In this document: positions 27,526 through 36,918 of the stretch, one piece after another
Layout: the number at the start of each line of letters is the position of its first letter
How positions within the stretch are numbered: the first letter of the stretch is position 1
DNA from: an uncultured Dehalococcoidia bacterium
GTDB lineage: Bacteria > Chloroflexota > Dehalococcoidia > Lucifugimonadales > UBA1123
Length of the DNA: 64,000 nucleotides
Assembly (NCBI GenBank): GCA_958296105.1
Contig: OY282441.1
Coordinates: 1,089,800-1,153,799 of the forward strand
Reading direction: 5' to 3'
Translations under genes and position numbers: made by a program
The notes under the pieces: generated by a model
Told to the model about the DNA's origin: nothing
Seen by the model: the letters and a program-made list of their open reading frames with translations, nothing else
Databases searched by the model: none

Positions 27526-28722
27526 GTGTCTGGATTTCTCGAAGGGCTGAAAGTCCTCGATCTCACCCACTTCGTGGCAGGGCCCTACGCCACCCGCCTG
27601 ATGGCGGCGCAAGGGGCGGACGTGATCAAGGTCGAGCGCGTGGGCGGAGGTGACCCGTCTCGGCGCGCGGGGCCGTTCCCCGATGGCGTTCCGCACCCGG
27701 AAAAGAGCGCGCTGTTCTCGTATCTCAACCCGTCCAAGAAGAGCGTAACGCTCGATCTCAAGACGGCTGCGGGGCGGCGCATAGCGCGCCAGCTGGTCGA
27801 GTGGGCGGACGCGCTGATCGAGAACTTTCGGCCCGGCGTCATGCGCTCGCTCGGCTTGGGCTACGAGAGCCTGTCCGCGCTCGATCCCTCGCTGGTCGTG
27901 GTCTCGATCTCCAACTTCGGACAGACAGGCCCCAAAAGGGACGACCTCGCGCGCGAGATCAACCTGTACGCCTTCGGCGGGCTGATGTACATAACGGGTC
28001 ACGCCGAGCGCGAGCCGCTTCAGATGGCCGCCCGTCTCGCGCAGTACGGCGCGGGACAGAACGCCTTCGCAGCCACGCTTTCGGCGCTGTTCCACCGCGA
28101 CTCCACCGGCGCGGGGCAGTGGGTGGACGTTGCCATATCCGAATACTTGGCGACCATTCTGGAGAATGCGCTGAGCATGTACTCCTACACGGGGGCGAAC
28201 TTTCCTCGCACCGGCAACCGCGGCTACGGGCGCGCGGCGTGGGGTCCGTATCCGTGCAGGGACGGGTACGCTGGGGTGGTCGCTGGACCCGATCACAAGT
28301 GGCCGGAGATGGCAAAGCTAATGGGGATCTCCGCGCTGGACGATCCGAAGTTCGCGGACCGCGCCGGACGGGGGGCGAATGCGGACGAGCTGGACGCGCT
28401 CATGCTCCCCTGGCTCATGCGCCACGACAAGCGCGAGATATTCGAGAGAGCGCAGCGGCGCGGGCTGGCATTCTCCTACGTAGCCACCGCCGAAGACATA
28501 CTCCAGTGGGAGCATCTCGACGAGCGGGGCTACTTCGCAGAAGTGGATCATCCTCACGCCGGCAGGCATCTACACCCCGCCGGACCCTTCGCCTCGGACG
28601 GGACAGGCTGGCGGCTCGCCCCCGCGCCAACTCTCGGACAGCACAACAGGGAGGTGATCCGCGGGCTTCTGGGCTACTCGGCAGGCGACCTCGTCGCCCT
28701 GCGCGGACAGGGCGTTATCTAG
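27526..28722 (+). CDS. CaiB/BaiF class III CoA-transferase
   Basis: 398 residues. Starts with the family hallmark LKVLDLTHFVAGPYATRLMAAQGADVIKVE, then GGDPSRR, NPSKKSVTLDLKTAAGRR, ENFRPGVMRSLGLGYESLS and the catalytic Asp in GQWVDVAISEY. It moves CoA between a thioester and a free acid. GTG 27526 begins 2 nt past the upstream stop; no separate ribosome site is clear, which fits coupling. A second member is at 40735-41997. Confidence 0.93.
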   Translation: MSGFLEGLKVLDLTHFVAGPYATRLMAAQGADVIKVERVGGGDPSRRAGPFPDGVPHPEKSALFSYLNPSKKSVTLDLKTAAGRRIARQLVEWADALIENFRPGVMRSLGLGYESLSALDPSLVVVSISNFGQTGPKRDDLAREINLYAFGGLMYITGHAEREPLQMAARLAQYGAGQNAFAATLSALFHRDSTGAGQWVDVAISEYLATILENALSMYSYTGANFPRTGNRGYGRAAWGPYPCRDGYAGVVAGPDHKWPEMAKLMGISALDDPKFADRAGRGANADELDALMLPWLMRHDKREIFERAQRRGLAFSYVATAEDILQWEHLDERGYFAEVDHPHAGRHLHPAGPFASDGTGWRLAPAPTLGQHNREVIRGLLGYSAGDLVALRGQGVI

Positions 28723-28744
28723 CGCCGTCTCTCCTTTATCATAT

Positions 28745-28793
28745 GGCGCGGGCATACGGCGCGGGCATACGGCGCGGGCATACGGCGCAGGCA
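28745..28793. repeat. 13-bp tandem repeat, 3 copies plus partial
   Basis: GGCGCGGGCATAC repeated at 28745, 28758 and 28771, then a diverged partial. Shares the CATACGGC core with the array at 63810. No gene lies between 28723 and 28931. Confidence 0.9.
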
Positions 28794-28931
28794 GAGCCAA
28801 CGGCCCCGACGCAGCTATTGCGCGGCTGGGCGGGGCTTCATGCGCGAATGGCAAGATGAACGCCGATGCCCAACTGTGCTACTCTCAGAAGAAGCTGGCA
28901 TCCACCACTCGACACAATCTGTGCAGGCAAG

Positions 28932-29627
28932 ATGCGCGATACCGTTCTGGTAGTAGAAGACGAACCCAACCTGCTCACCGCCCTCAAATACACGCTGGAG
29001 CGGGAGGGTTACAACGCTCTGACCGCCGCCGACGGCGAATCCGGGCTGCGGCTCGCGCGGGAGAGAGACCCCGCCATCGTCATCTTGGACGTCATGCTGC
29101 CCGCGCTGGACGGGTTCGAGGTGTGCCGAATACTCAGGCGGGAATCAGCAGTCCCCATCCTGATGCTGACGGCGCGGGGCGACGAGGTGGACAGGGTGGT
29201 GGGTCTGGAGCTGGGAGCCGACGACTACGTAACCAAGCCGTTCAGCATGAGGGAGCTGCTCGCGCGCATCCGCAACATGCTTCGCCGCTCGTCCGCGCCC
29301 GCTGTGGGCGGCTCGGAGTATCAGGCGGAGGTGATAAGGTCAGGAAACCTGATGATAGACCTCGTTGGCTACTCTGTGACGCTGGACGGCAAGCCTTTGG
29401 AGATGAAACCGCGCGAGTTCTCGCTGATCGCTCTCTTGGCAGGGAACAAGGGACGCGCATTCACCCGCGACCAGATGCTGGAACGGCTGTGGGGACACGA
29501 CTACATCGGAGACTCGCGCACTGTGGACGTGCATGTTAGGTGGCTTCGAGAGAAGATCGAGCTGGATCCATCCAATCCCAAGAGGATCGTGACGATTCGA
29601 GGGGTGGGCTACCGATTCGACGGATGA
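28932..29627 (+). CDS. phoB: Two-component response regulator, PhoB/OmpR type
   Basis: 231 residues. Receiver domain with acidic pocket VVEDEP, phospho-acceptor Asp53 in VILDVMLP, Thr in MLTARG and Lys in VTKPFS. C-terminal winged helix with MKPREFSLIALLAGNKGRAFTRDQML and SRTVDVHVRWLREKIE. Position beside phoR and the pst operon supports PhoB (PhoP in Gram-positive terms). ATG 28932 starts the conserved domain; the ribosome site is weak (CAGG). The kinase ATG overlaps its stop. It should bind the 11-bp repeats at 31869-31929 and 32042-32080. Confidence 0.93.
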   Translation: MRDTVLVVEDEPNLLTALKYTLEREGYNALTAADGESGLRLARERDPAIVILDVMLPALDGFEVCRILRRESAVPILMLTARGDEVDRVVGLELGADDYVTKPFSMRELLARIRNMLRRSSAPAVGGSEYQAEVIRSGNLMIDLVGYSVTLDGKPLEMKPREFSLIALLAGNKGRAFTRDQMLERLWGHDYIGDSRTVDVHVRWLREKIELDPSNPKRIVTIRGVGYRFDG

Positions 29628-30997
29628 GACTCTCCCGCTCCCCGAGCGCGCGAATCGCCATCGTATATGCGGCCCTCGTCACGCTCTTGACGGGGGCGGT
29701 GTGCTTTATGGCGGCAGACGCCGCTGAAGTCACGGGGCCGATTGGCGCAGCTGCGACCGCGACCTTCGTTATTGGGGCAGGCTCGATTGGGCTGACGCTG
29801 TGGATGGGGCGCAGAGCTGCACGGACTATCAGGACGGTGACGGACGCGGCTCGCCATCTGGCGAATGGCGAGCTAGACCACAGGATAGCCGCGCCCGCCT
29901 CGCACGAGAGCCGAGAGCTGGCAGAGTCGTTCAATCGAATGGCAGACCTGTTTCAGGACAGGATGCGCGACCTCGAAGCCGAACAGCGTCTGCTGGCGGT
30001 GGTCATGGAGACGATGGCTGACGGGGTGATAGCTCTCGACGCCAACAACAGGGTGAGGCTGATCAACCGTCCGGCGCAGCGCCTTCTGATGACGGACGCC
30101 CAAGCCACTCATGGCCGCCCGCTGGCGGAGGTGGTGCGCGACTTCGAGGTGCTGGAGGTCGCCACACGCTCGGCGGCGACGCGACAGATTCAGCACGCTG
30201 AGCTAGAGCTCCTGCACCAGCGCAGATTCCTGAGCGTCATCGCCACGCCCATCTCGGCGGACATCGGCGAAGGGGTCTTGCTGACTCTCCAAGACGTGAC
30301 CGATCTCAGGCAGGTGCAGACCACTAGGCGCGAGTTCGTCAGCAACGTGTCCCACGAGCTGCGCAACCCGCTCGCATCGGTTAGCGCGATGGTCGAGATA
30401 CTGGAGAGCGGGGCGATAGACGACCGCGAAGCCACGCTGGACTTCCTCGGGCGCATACAGAACGACGTGGGGCGCATGACCGCGCTGGTGAACGAGCTGC
30501 TGGAGCTTTCCAGCCTAGAGAGCGGTCAGATGCCGATTCACCTTGCCCCCGTGAATCTGGTCGAGGTGGTGGGCGTGGTGGTGGAGCGGTTCAGGCTGAC
30601 GGCGGCTGTCCAAGAGGTCGAGATCGGCCACTGCGTGCCTGCGGACGCGCCCTACGTCATGGCGGAGCGGGCGAAGCTCGGCCAGATTCTCACCAATCTC
30701 ATCGAGAACGCGCTGAGATTCACCCCGCGCGGCGGGCGCGTCACGCTGTCATCGAGCGCAACTGCCAGATGGGTGGAGATCAGGGTCGCCGACAGCGGGG
30801 TGGGCATACCCAGAGAGCATCTGCCCCACGTATTCGAGCGATTCTACAAGGTGGACAGGTCTCGGAGCGACGGCGGGACCGGTCTCGGTCTCGCCATAGT
30901 GAAGCATCTGGTTCAGGCGCACGGCGGCGACGTAACCGCAGCCAGCGCGGAGGGGGAGGGGAGCGTGTTCACGCTAACGCTGAGACGGGCGACGTGA
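29624..30997 (+). CDS. phoR: Phosphate-sensing histidine kinase, PhoR type
   Basis: 457 residues. Two membrane segments (about 10-31 and 42-61) with a very short outer loop, a HAMP domain (62-115), a PAS domain (about 125-230: VMETMADGVIALDANNRVRLINRPAQ), HisKA with His244 in FVSNVSHELRNPLASV, and the HATPase with N box LIENALRF, G1 DSGVGIP, F box FERFYKVDRS and G2 GTGLGLAIVKH. The architecture is that of PhoR. ATGA overlap with phoB means coupled translation. The small sensor loop is typical since phosphate status is read via PstSCAB-PhoU. Confidence 0.93.
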   Translation: MRLSRSPSARIAIVYAALVTLLTGAVCFMAADAAEVTGPIGAAATATFVIGAGSIGLTLWMGRRAARTIRTVTDAARHLANGELDHRIAAPASHESRELAESFNRMADLFQDRMRDLEAEQRLLAVVMETMADGVIALDANNRVRLINRPAQRLLMTDAQATHGRPLAEVVRDFEVLEVATRSAATRQIQHAELELLHQRRFLSVIATPISADIGEGVLLTLQDVTDLRQVQTTRREFVSNVSHELRNPLASVSAMVEILESGAIDDREATLDFLGRIQNDVGRMTALVNELLELSSLESGQMPIHLAPVNLVEVVGVVVERFRLTAAVQEVEIGHCVPADAPYVMAERAKLGQILTNLIENALRFTPRGGRVTLSSSATARWVEIRVADSGVGIPREHLPHVFERFYKVDRSRSDGGTGLGLAIVKHLVQAHGGDVTAASAEGEGSVFTLTLRRAT

Positions 30998-31785
30998 ACT
31001 TCGCCGAAGCGGCTCTGCTCGGGCTGATTCAGGGCGTGGTGGAGTGGCTGCCGATAAGCTCGGAAGGCGTGGTGGCGACGGCTCATACCCTCTTCTTCCA
31101 ATCCTCGCTCGCCGAGTCGGTGTCGTTCTCCCTGTGGCTGCACTTGGGGACGGCGCTTTCGGCGCTTTCGGCGCTGAGAGGCGATGCAGCGGATGCGGTG
31201 CGCGGCGCGCTCGGGCGTCCACTGCGTCCCACGCCGATGGTCGTCTTCCTGACGGTGGCGACGCTGGTCAGCGCGCCCATCGGGTTCTGGCTGCTCACGG
31301 GATTGGAGGGCTTCTCGGAGCGGGCGGGCGCGGCGGCGATGGCAGCCGTGGGCGCGCTGATGCTGGTCACGGGGGCGGCGCTTCTTCTGAGTCGATACAG
31401 CGGAACGCGGACGAGAGACGAACTGACGTGGCTGGATGCGGTCATTACGGGGGCGGCTCAAGGGCTTGCCACGCTTCCCGGTCTGAGCAGATCGGGGCTA
31501 ACCGTGTCTGCGCTGCTGTGGCGCGGGGTGGAGCGTCGCGAGGCGCTGACGCTCAGCTTCCTGCTCAGCGCGCCTGCCAGCCTTGCCGCAGGGCTGTACG
31601 CCGCGCTCGATTCGGGTTTCCACTCCTCGCCCGAGGCGCTGACCGCGCTCGCAGTGTCCACAGCCGCCGGTTTCGTCACCATACGGGCGCTGCTGAGGGC
31701 CGCCGAGCGCGTTCGATTCGGCTGGTTCGTCATTCTGGTGGGCGTGAGCGTCATGGCCAGCGGAATCTTGCAGGCGCTCGTCTGA
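30994..31785 (+). CDS. uppP: Undecaprenyl-diphosphatase-like protein (BacA/UppP family), archaeal-like variant
   Basis: 263 residues, multi-pass membrane protein. Family motif 1 appears as LIQGVVEWLPISSEGVV: Gln13, Glu17 and the SS pair are kept, but the His that follows SSxG in bacterial BacA is Val26, as in the SSEG form seen in archaeal homologues. Motif 2 is LPGLSRSGLTVS with the catalytic Arg. It should release phosphate from undecaprenyl or another polyprenyl diphosphate. GTG 30994 overlaps the phoR stop (GTGA), so it is an integral member of the phoB-phoR operon, linking lipid-carrier phosphate release to phosphate control. Exact substrate is uncertain. Confidence 0.85.
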   Translation: MNFAEAALLGLIQGVVEWLPISSEGVVATAHTLFFQSSLAESVSFSLWLHLGTALSALSALRGDAADAVRGALGRPLRPTPMVVFLTVATLVSAPIGFWLLTGLEGFSERAGAAAMAAVGALMLVTGAALLLSRYSGTRTRDELTWLDAVITGAAQGLATLPGLSRSGLTVSALLWRGVERREALTLSFLLSAPASLAAGLYAALDSGFHSSPEALTALAVSTAAGFVTIRALLRAAERVRFGWFVILVGVSVMASGILQALV

Positions 31786-31868
31786 CGCAGGCAGCTCGGT
31801 CGCGGGGCAGGCATACGGACTGGATCCGGGCGACCGCAAAGCCTGCCCAAACCGTTAACGCTCCCCTC

Positions 31869-31945
31869 GTTAACGAGACTTTCACCGTCTCACAACAGCC
31901 GCTTAACTGCGCGTTAAACGCGCGTTCAACAGCAGGCGGTAGAGT
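31869..31945 (+). promoter_or_regulatory. Upstream Pho-box array with candidate -10
   Basis: Six hexamers at exact 11-bp spacing: GTTAAC (31869), TTTCAC (31880), CACAAC (31891), CTTAAC (31902), GTTAAA (31913), GTTCAA (31924). An out-of-phase GTTAAC is at 31854. TAGAGT (31940-31945) follows the last unit start by 16 bp, the same offset as in the downstream array. The pattern resembles PhoP/PhoB direct repeats (TTAACA or GTTCACC with 11-bp period). Confidence 0.7.
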
Positions 31946-32040
31946 TCCTCCATCCCGAATAGCGGGCATCCCGAATAGCGGGGCGACCGTGCGAGGCTCT
32001 GCAACAGACGATGCGGCGCTCTCCCGCGTTTTCGGGCATG

Positions 32041-32096
32041 TGTTAACGGGCTGTTAAATGTTCGTTCACCGTCGATTAACAGGCGATACATACAAT
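32041..32096 (+). promoter_or_regulatory. Pho-box array and -10 of the pstS promoter
   Basis: Four units of 11 bp: GTTAAC (32042), GTTAAA (32053), GTTCAC (32064), ATTAAC (32075). TACAAT at 32091-32096 is the -10 hexamer, so the last repeats replace a -35 as in activator-dependent Pho promoters. Expected start near 32103, about 11 nt before the ATG. The 328-bp gap 31786-32113 otherwise holds only the upstream array and a short duplicated CCCGAATAGCGGG. Confidence 0.8.
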
Positions 32097-32113
32097 GCTC
32101 CGGAGGATATACG

Positions 32114-33163
32114 ATGGCTATGAAGATATACATTCGCCCCGCGAAAGTGGGCATTCCGGCGCTGTGGCTGCTGGGAATTCTGGCGGGGGCGCTCATCGCG
32201 TCCGCGTGCGGCTCGGCTCAGGCGACATCCGCCGCCGTCTCCGCCCCGACAGCGGCGCCCGCTCCCATGTCTGCCGCCGTCTCTGGCTCGACATCCGCTT
32301 CCGCAGAAGTCGAGCAGCCGCTCGCTCAGCTGAGCGGCACGATAGAGATAGACGGATCCAGCACGGTGTTTCCGATCAGCGAGGCGGTGGCGGAGGAGTT
32401 CGGCAAGGTCGCGCCCGACGTTCACGTCAACGTTGGCGTGTCGGGATCGGGAGGCGGGTTCAAGCGCTTCACCGCAGGCGAAACGGACATATCCGACGCG
32501 TCGAGGCCGATCAGCGACGAGGAGGCCGCCGCCGCCGCCGAGAACGGCATCGGCTACTTGGAGTTTCTGGTTGGGCTGGACGGGCTTTCGGTGATGGTCA
32601 GCCCGCAGAACGACTTCGTGGAGTGCATGACCGTCGAGCAGCTCGAGGCGCTCTGGCAGCCCGGAAGCTCGGTGGACAGCTGGAACGACCTGGATCCAAG
32701 CTGGCCAGAGCGGGGCATCAACCTGTACGGACCCGGCACCGACTCCGGCACGTTCGACTACTTCACGGAGGAGATAGTGGGAGAGATGCAGGCATCGCGC
32801 GCAGACTATACGGCATCGGAGGACGACAACGTTCTGGTGCAGGGCGTCAGTGGAGACCGCAACGCGCTCGGCTACTTCGGATACGCCTACTACGCAGAGA
32901 ACGCGGACAAGCTCAAGCTGGTGGGCGTGGACGCTGGCGATGGCTGTGTGAAGCCCACCATAGACGCCATAGCCAGCGGCGAGTACAAGCCGCTGTCGCG
33001 TCCGCTGTTCATATACGTCAACGAGGAGCGCGTACAGCGGCGCGCCGAGCTTCGCTCGTTCGTGGAGTTCTACATGGAGAACGGCGCAGCTCTCACCCGC
33101 GAGGTCGGCTACGTGCCGCTCAGCGCGGAGGCGTATGCGGACAACGCGGCGCAGCTGAAATAA
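32114..33163 (+). CDS. pstS: Phosphate ABC transporter substrate-binding lipoprotein
   Basis: 349 residues. Signal peptide with lipobox IASAC (Cys32), an Ala/Ser/Thr/Pro-rich tether (33-72), then the binding domain. Phosphate contacts are visible in [22 protein letters not shown] and [15 protein letters not shown] 32114 has GGAGG 7 nt upstream. It sits first in pstSCAB behind two Pho-box arrays, and is followed by a strong hairpin, consistent with high expression under phosphate limitation. Confidence 0.96.
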   Translation: MAMKIYIRPAKVGIPALWLLGILAGALIASACGSAQATSAAVSAPTAAPAPMSAAVSGSTSASAEVEQPLAQLSGTIEIDGSSTVFPISEAVAEEFGKVAPDVHVNVGVSGSGGGFKRFTAGETDISDASRPISDEEAAAAAENGIGYLEFLVGLDGLSVMVSPQNDFVECMTVEQLEALWQPGSSVDSWNDLDPSWPERGINLYGPGTDSGTFDYFTEEIVGEMQASRADYTASEDDNVLVQGVSGDRNALGYFGYAYYAENADKLKLVGVDAGDGCVKPTIDAIASGEYKPLSRPLFIYVNEERVQRRAELRSFVEFYMENGAALTREVGYVPLSAEAYADNAAQLK

Positions 33164-33280
33164 CGGGCGGCTCGCGCGGCGTCCGAGACCGCGAGAGGCT
33201 GGGGGTCGTTCGGGCGGTCCTCGACCCCCAGCTGAAATAACGGGCGGCTCGCGCGGCGTCCGAGACCGCGAGAGGCTGGG
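33152..33280. repeat. 52-bp direct duplication covering the pstS 3' end
   Basis: Bases 33152-33203 (last codons, stop and 38 bp downstream) recur at 33229-33280 with a 77-bp offset and no mismatch. Each copy includes an imperfect CTCGCG...CCGCGAG inverted repeat. Confidence 0.93.
33198..33232 (+). terminator. Strong hairpin between pstS and pstC
   Basis: GCTGGGGGTCG (33198-33208) pairs with CGACCCCCAGC (33222-33232), 11 bp perfect with a 13-nt loop; no T-tract. Likely protects pstS mRNA or attenuates read-through into pstCAB. Confidence 0.6.
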
Positions 33281-33335
33281 AGGCTCGCCGCCCGTCAAGC
33301 TGTATCGGCGAACAGGAATCAGCGGAGGCGATCGG

Positions 33336-34286
33336 TTGGAGACGACAGCGCGGGGAGCGGCGACTGTTCGCGGCGACAGAGCCGCCACTGGCAGATTTCG
33401 GCGCAGGCGCGGCGCAAGCCTGGAAAGCCGAGTGATCTGGTGGGTGTTCTTCCTGTGCGCGATGCTCTCCGTCCTGACGACGGTCGCCATCGTGTTCAGC
33501 CTGCTGAGCCAAGCCTTGAGCTTCTTCAGGGAAGTGGGCGTGTGGGAGTTCATCAGCGGCACGCGCTGGACGCCCATCCTCAAGCCGCGCTCGTATGGCG
33601 TTCTCCCACTGGTCAATGGAACGCTGCTGGTGGCGTTCCTCGCGGCGATAGTGGCGCTTCCCGTAGGCCTCGCCACTGCTATCTTTCTGGCGGAGTACGC
33701 GCCGGACAAGGTGCGCCGAATCATCAAGCCCGCGCTCGAAGTTCTAGCGGGCGTTCCGACGGTGGTGTACGGCTACTTCGCGCTCACCTTCGTGACTCCG
33801 CAGCTTCAGAGGGTCTTTCCGGACATGATCGTGTTCAACGCGCTGAGCGCGGGAATCGTCATGGGCATAATGATCATTCCGATGGTGTCCTCTCTGAGCG
33901 AGGACGCGATGATCAGCGTTCCGCGCTCGCTTCGTCAGGCGGCATACGCGCTGGGCGCGACCAAGCTGGAAACCAGCGTCAAGGTGGTCGTGCCGGCTGC
34001 GCTGTCGGGGATAGTGGCGTCGTTCATCCTGGCGATCTCGCGCGCTATTGGCGAGACGATGCTGGTCACGATAGCGGCGGGGGCTACGCCCAGAATGACA
34101 GCCAACCCGCTCGACAGCATTCAGACTATGACCGCGTACATCGTGCAGCTGGCGCTGGGCGAGGCGGCGCACGGCTCTCTGGAATACAACACGATATTCG
34201 CGGTGGGCTTGCTGCTGTTCGTGATGACGCTGTGCATGAATCTGCTCGGATACTGGGTGGTCCGACGCTGGAGGCAGGCGTACTGA
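33336..34286 (+). CDS. pstC: Phosphate ABC transporter permease
   Basis: 316 residues, six membrane segments. Conserved parts: [55 protein letters not shown] (typical of PstC), EAA loop [25 protein letters not shown] and [13 protein letters not shown] 33336 has GGAGG 7 nt upstream, which favours it over internal starts. Overlaps pstA by one base. Confidence 0.95.
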   Translation: METTARGAATVRGDRAATGRFRRRRGASLESRVIWWVFFLCAMLSVLTTVAIVFSLLSQALSFFREVGVWEFISGTRWTPILKPRSYGVLPLVNGTLLVAFLAAIVALPVGLATAIFLAEYAPDKVRRIIKPALEVLAGVPTVVYGYFALTFVTPQLQRVFPDMIVFNALSAGIVMGIMIIPMVSSLSEDAMISVPRSLRQAAYALGATKLETSVKVVVPAALSGIVASFILAISRAIGETMLVTIAAGATPRMTANPLDSIQTMTAYIVQLALGEAAHGSLEYNTIFAVGLLLFVMTLCMNLLGYWVVRRWRQAY

Positions 34287-35167
34287 TGGCCAAGTCCAAA
34301 GTCAACTTCGACCCCAGACTGGCGCGGCGCAAGATGATCGGAGGCGTGTTCTACTTCGTGTTCCTGTGCGCCGTCATGGTCGGGATACTCAGCCTCCTCG
34401 TGCTGCTGACGCGCATTCTGATGGAGGGGCTGCCCTGGCTGAGCTTGGGCTTCCTCACCAACTACCCCTCGCGCCACCCGGAGATCGCCGGGATCCGCTC
34501 GGCAATGATGGGTACGATCTGGGTCATGGCGCTGACGGCGCTGTTCACGGTGCCCGTCGGCGTGGGCGCCGCCATATATCTGGAGGAGTACGCCCCGAAG
34601 AACCGACTGACTCAGCTAATCGAGATCAACATATCCAACCTCGCCGGCGTGCCGTCCATCGTGTACGGGCTGCTGGGGTGGGCGCTGTTCGTGCAGATCA
34701 TGTCCATGGGGCGCGTGGTGCTGGCGGGCGCGCTGACGCTCTCGCTGCTGGTGCTTCCCATCGTGATCCTCGCCTCGCGCGAGGCGATCAGGGCCGTCCC
34801 AAACGAGTACAGACTGGGGGCTTTCGCTCTCGGAGCCGACCAGTGGCAGGTCATCAAAGGCGCGGTGCTGCCGTCCGCTATTCCGGGGATACTCACGGGA
34901 ACCATACTGGCGCTGTCTCGCGCCATAGGGGAGGCGGCGCCGGTGATCGCCATAAGCGCGCTGGTGTACCTGACCTTCGTCCCCGCCGATCCGTTCGACC
35001 AGTTCACGGTAATGCCAATCCAGATATTCAACTGGGTGGGCAGACCGCAGGACGACTTCCAATCGCTGGCGGCAGCGGGGATAATCGTACTGCTCGCCAT
35101 ACTGCTGACGATGAACGCGCTGGCAGTAATCTTGCGAAACAGGTATCAGACCAGATCCGAGGACTGA
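34286..35167 (+). CDS. pstA: Phosphate ABC transporter permease
   Basis: 293 residues, partner of PstC. Segments [59 protein letters not shown] and [12 protein letters not shown] are diagnostic for PstA. ATG 34286 shares its A with the pstC stop (TGATG) and has GGAGGCAGG upstream, so it is coupled to pstC. The frame is open far upstream but only as out-of-frame pstC sequence. Confidence 0.95.
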   Translation: MAKSKVNFDPRLARRKMIGGVFYFVFLCAVMVGILSLLVLLTRILMEGLPWLSLGFLTNYPSRHPEIAGIRSAMMGTIWVMALTALFTVPVGVGAAIYLEEYAPKNRLTQLIEINISNLAGVPSIVYGLLGWALFVQIMSMGRVVLAGALTLSLLVLPIVILASREAIRAVPNEYRLGAFALGADQWQVIKGAVLPSAIPGILTGTILALSRAIGEAAPVIAISALVYLTFVPADPFDQFTVMPIQIFNWVGRPQDDFQSLAAAGIIVLLAILLTMNALAVILRNRYQTRSED

Positions 35168-35168
35168 C

Positions 35169-35942
35169 TTGAACGACGACGCTCCGATCTTCGAGGTCTC
35201 CAGCCTCAGCCTCTACTACGACGACTTCAGGGCGCTGAAGGACATAGACATGGAGATCAGGCGGTACGCGATAACCGCGCTGATCGGGCCGTCCGGCTGC
35301 GGAAAGAGTACGCTGCTGCGCTGCTTCAACCGCATGAACGATCTCATTCCAACGGCGCGAATCGAGGGGCGGATACTCTTCGAAGGCTCGGACCTGTACC
35401 ACCCCGACGTGGACGCCACGGAGATAAGGTCGCGCATAGGCATGGTGTTCCAGCGACCGAATCCGTTTCCCAAGTCGATCTACGACAACGTGGCGTTCGG
35501 TCTGAAGATCAACGGCTACCGTGGCGACATAGACGAGGCGATAGAGCGCTCGCTGAGGCAGGCGGCGCTGTGGGACGAGGTGAAGGACCGGCTCAAAGAC
35601 AGCGCGCTGGAGCTGTCCGGCGGCCAGCAGCAGCGGCTGTGCATCGCGCGCGCGCTGGCGGTGGAGCCTGAAGTCATACTCATGGACGAGCCGGCGTCCG
35701 CGCTCGACCCGATCGCCACTCTCGCAATCGAAGAGCTGGTGCGCGAGCTGAGCGAGAGCTACACCATCGTCATAGTCACTCACAACATGCAGCAAGCCGC
35801 GCGCGTCTCCCACGAGACGGCCTTTCTGATGGCGGGGGAAGACCGCTCCGGATACCTCGTAGAACACGGCGCTACCAGCCAGATATTCACCACGCCCAAG
35901 AGCGAGCGCACCGAGGCGTACATCACGGGAAGATTCAGCTAA
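35169..35942 (+). CDS. pstB: Phosphate ABC transporter ATP-binding protein
   Basis: 257 residues. Walker [22 protein letters not shown]-loop [18 protein letters not shown] (PstB hallmark), signature [10 protein letters not shown], Walker [14 protein letters not shown] and switch His in [11 protein letters not shown] 35169 lies 1 nt after the pstA stop with GAGG upstream. Completes PstSCAB. Confidence 0.97.
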   Translation: MNDDAPIFEVSSLSLYYDDFRALKDIDMEIRRYAITALIGPSGCGKSTLLRCFNRMNDLIPTARIEGRILFEGSDLYHPDVDATEIRSRIGMVFQRPNPFPKSIYDNVAFGLKINGYRGDIDEAIERSLRQAALWDEVKDRLKDSALELSGGQQQRLCIARALAVEPEVILMDEPASALDPIATLAIEELVRELSESYTIVIVTHNMQQAARVSHETAFLMAGEDRSGYLVEHGATSQIFTTPKSERTEAYITGRFS

Positions 35943-36103
35943 TGTGGATTCTCAGGGGCGCTCCCCGCCAAGCGAGTGTCGGCTTTCGCACGGACGCGCG
36001 CAGATGGACAGGATGGGTCGAATCGTCAGCGGCGGCTCGCGCGGCGACATCCTGAACATCCTGTGAATCTACGCCAACTATGTGGTGGAGGGTGAAGACA
36101 ACA

Positions 36104-36769
36104 ATGCTCCGTTCCGAATATCACAGAGACCTCAGATCCCTCGAAGACGACCTGCTGGCGCTCGGCAGCATGGTCGAAAAGGCGATTGCCAAGTCTCTCG
36201 ACGCGCTCAAGAACCGCGACATGGCTCTGGCGGAACAGGTCATAGAGGAGGACGACGTCATCGACGAAAAGCGCTTCTCCCTAGAGGAGCAGTGCATAGA
36301 CCTGATCGCCACTCAGCAGCCGCTCGCAAGCGATCTGCGCACGCTCATAACGGTCTTGCACGTCTCGGTGGAGCTGGAGCGGATGGGCGACTACGCGGAG
36401 GGCATCGCCAAGATCAGCGTAGCGATGGGCGACGAGCCGCCGCTGAAGCCGCTCATAGACATTCCCAGAATGGCGGACCGCTGCATGGACATGCTCAGGC
36501 GCAGCCTAGATGCCTTCGTCAACAGGGACACGGCGGAGGCGTACCAGATATGCGATGACGACGACGAGGTGGACGCGCTCTACGATCAGGTCTACCGCGA
36601 GCTTCTGGTGTACATGATGACCGACCCGAGCGCCATACGCCGCGCCACGTATCTGCTGTGGGTGGCGCACGACATCGAGCGCATCGCCGACCGCGCCACC
36701 AACATAGCCGAGCGTGTGGTGTTCCTCGTCACGGGGCGGCTGACGGACACGCGGGCTTCCACCTACTGA
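36104..36769 (+). CDS. phoU: Phosphate signalling protein PhoU
   Basis: 221 residues, two three-helix repeats. Both metal-binding motifs of the E/D-x-x-x-D type are present: ELERMGDYAEGIAK near residue 95 and HDIERIADRATNIAE near residue 195. PhoU links PstB to PhoR and represses the regulon when phosphate is plentiful. ATG 36104 has GGAGGGTG 10 nt upstream; ATG 36080 has no ribosome site and is rejected. The 161-bp gap after pstB contains only small inverted CAGGATG/CATCCTG words. Confidence 0.95.
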   Translation: MLRSEYHRDLRSLEDDLLALGSMVEKAIAKSLDALKNRDMALAEQVIEEDDVIDEKRFSLEEQCIDLIATQQPLASDLRTLITVLHVSVELERMGDYAEGIAKISVAMGDEPPLKPLIDIPRMADRCMDMLRRSLDAFVNRDTAEAYQICDDDDEVDALYDQVYRELLVYMMTDPSAIRRATYLLWVAHDIERIADRATNIAERVVFLVTGRLTDTRASTY

Positions 36770-36787
36770 GCATGATCCGATTGGGGA

Positions 36788-36904
36788 GCTACAGACGCTC
36801 GCGCTCTGGCGGAGTGCCTGCACGACAGGGGCAGGCTGGATCCGAGCGAGTGTTTCATAGACGGCGCTTTCGCAGCTGCCAAAAAACGGAGAGGGGCGGG
36901 GTGA
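36788..36904 (+). pseudogene. IS5-family transposase remnant
   Basis: One frame reads ATDARALAECLHDRGRLDP then SECFIDGAFAAAKKRRGAG and stops. This matches the segment of IS5-type transposases around the first catalytic Asp (ECFIDGTF-x-x-AKKGG). No start, no rest of the gene, no terminal repeats seen; about 39 codons of an old insertion remain. It ends inside a solo relic of the 4850-5578 repeat (36889-36909). Confidence 0.65.
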
Positions 36905-36918
36905 GGGTGAACAGTCAA

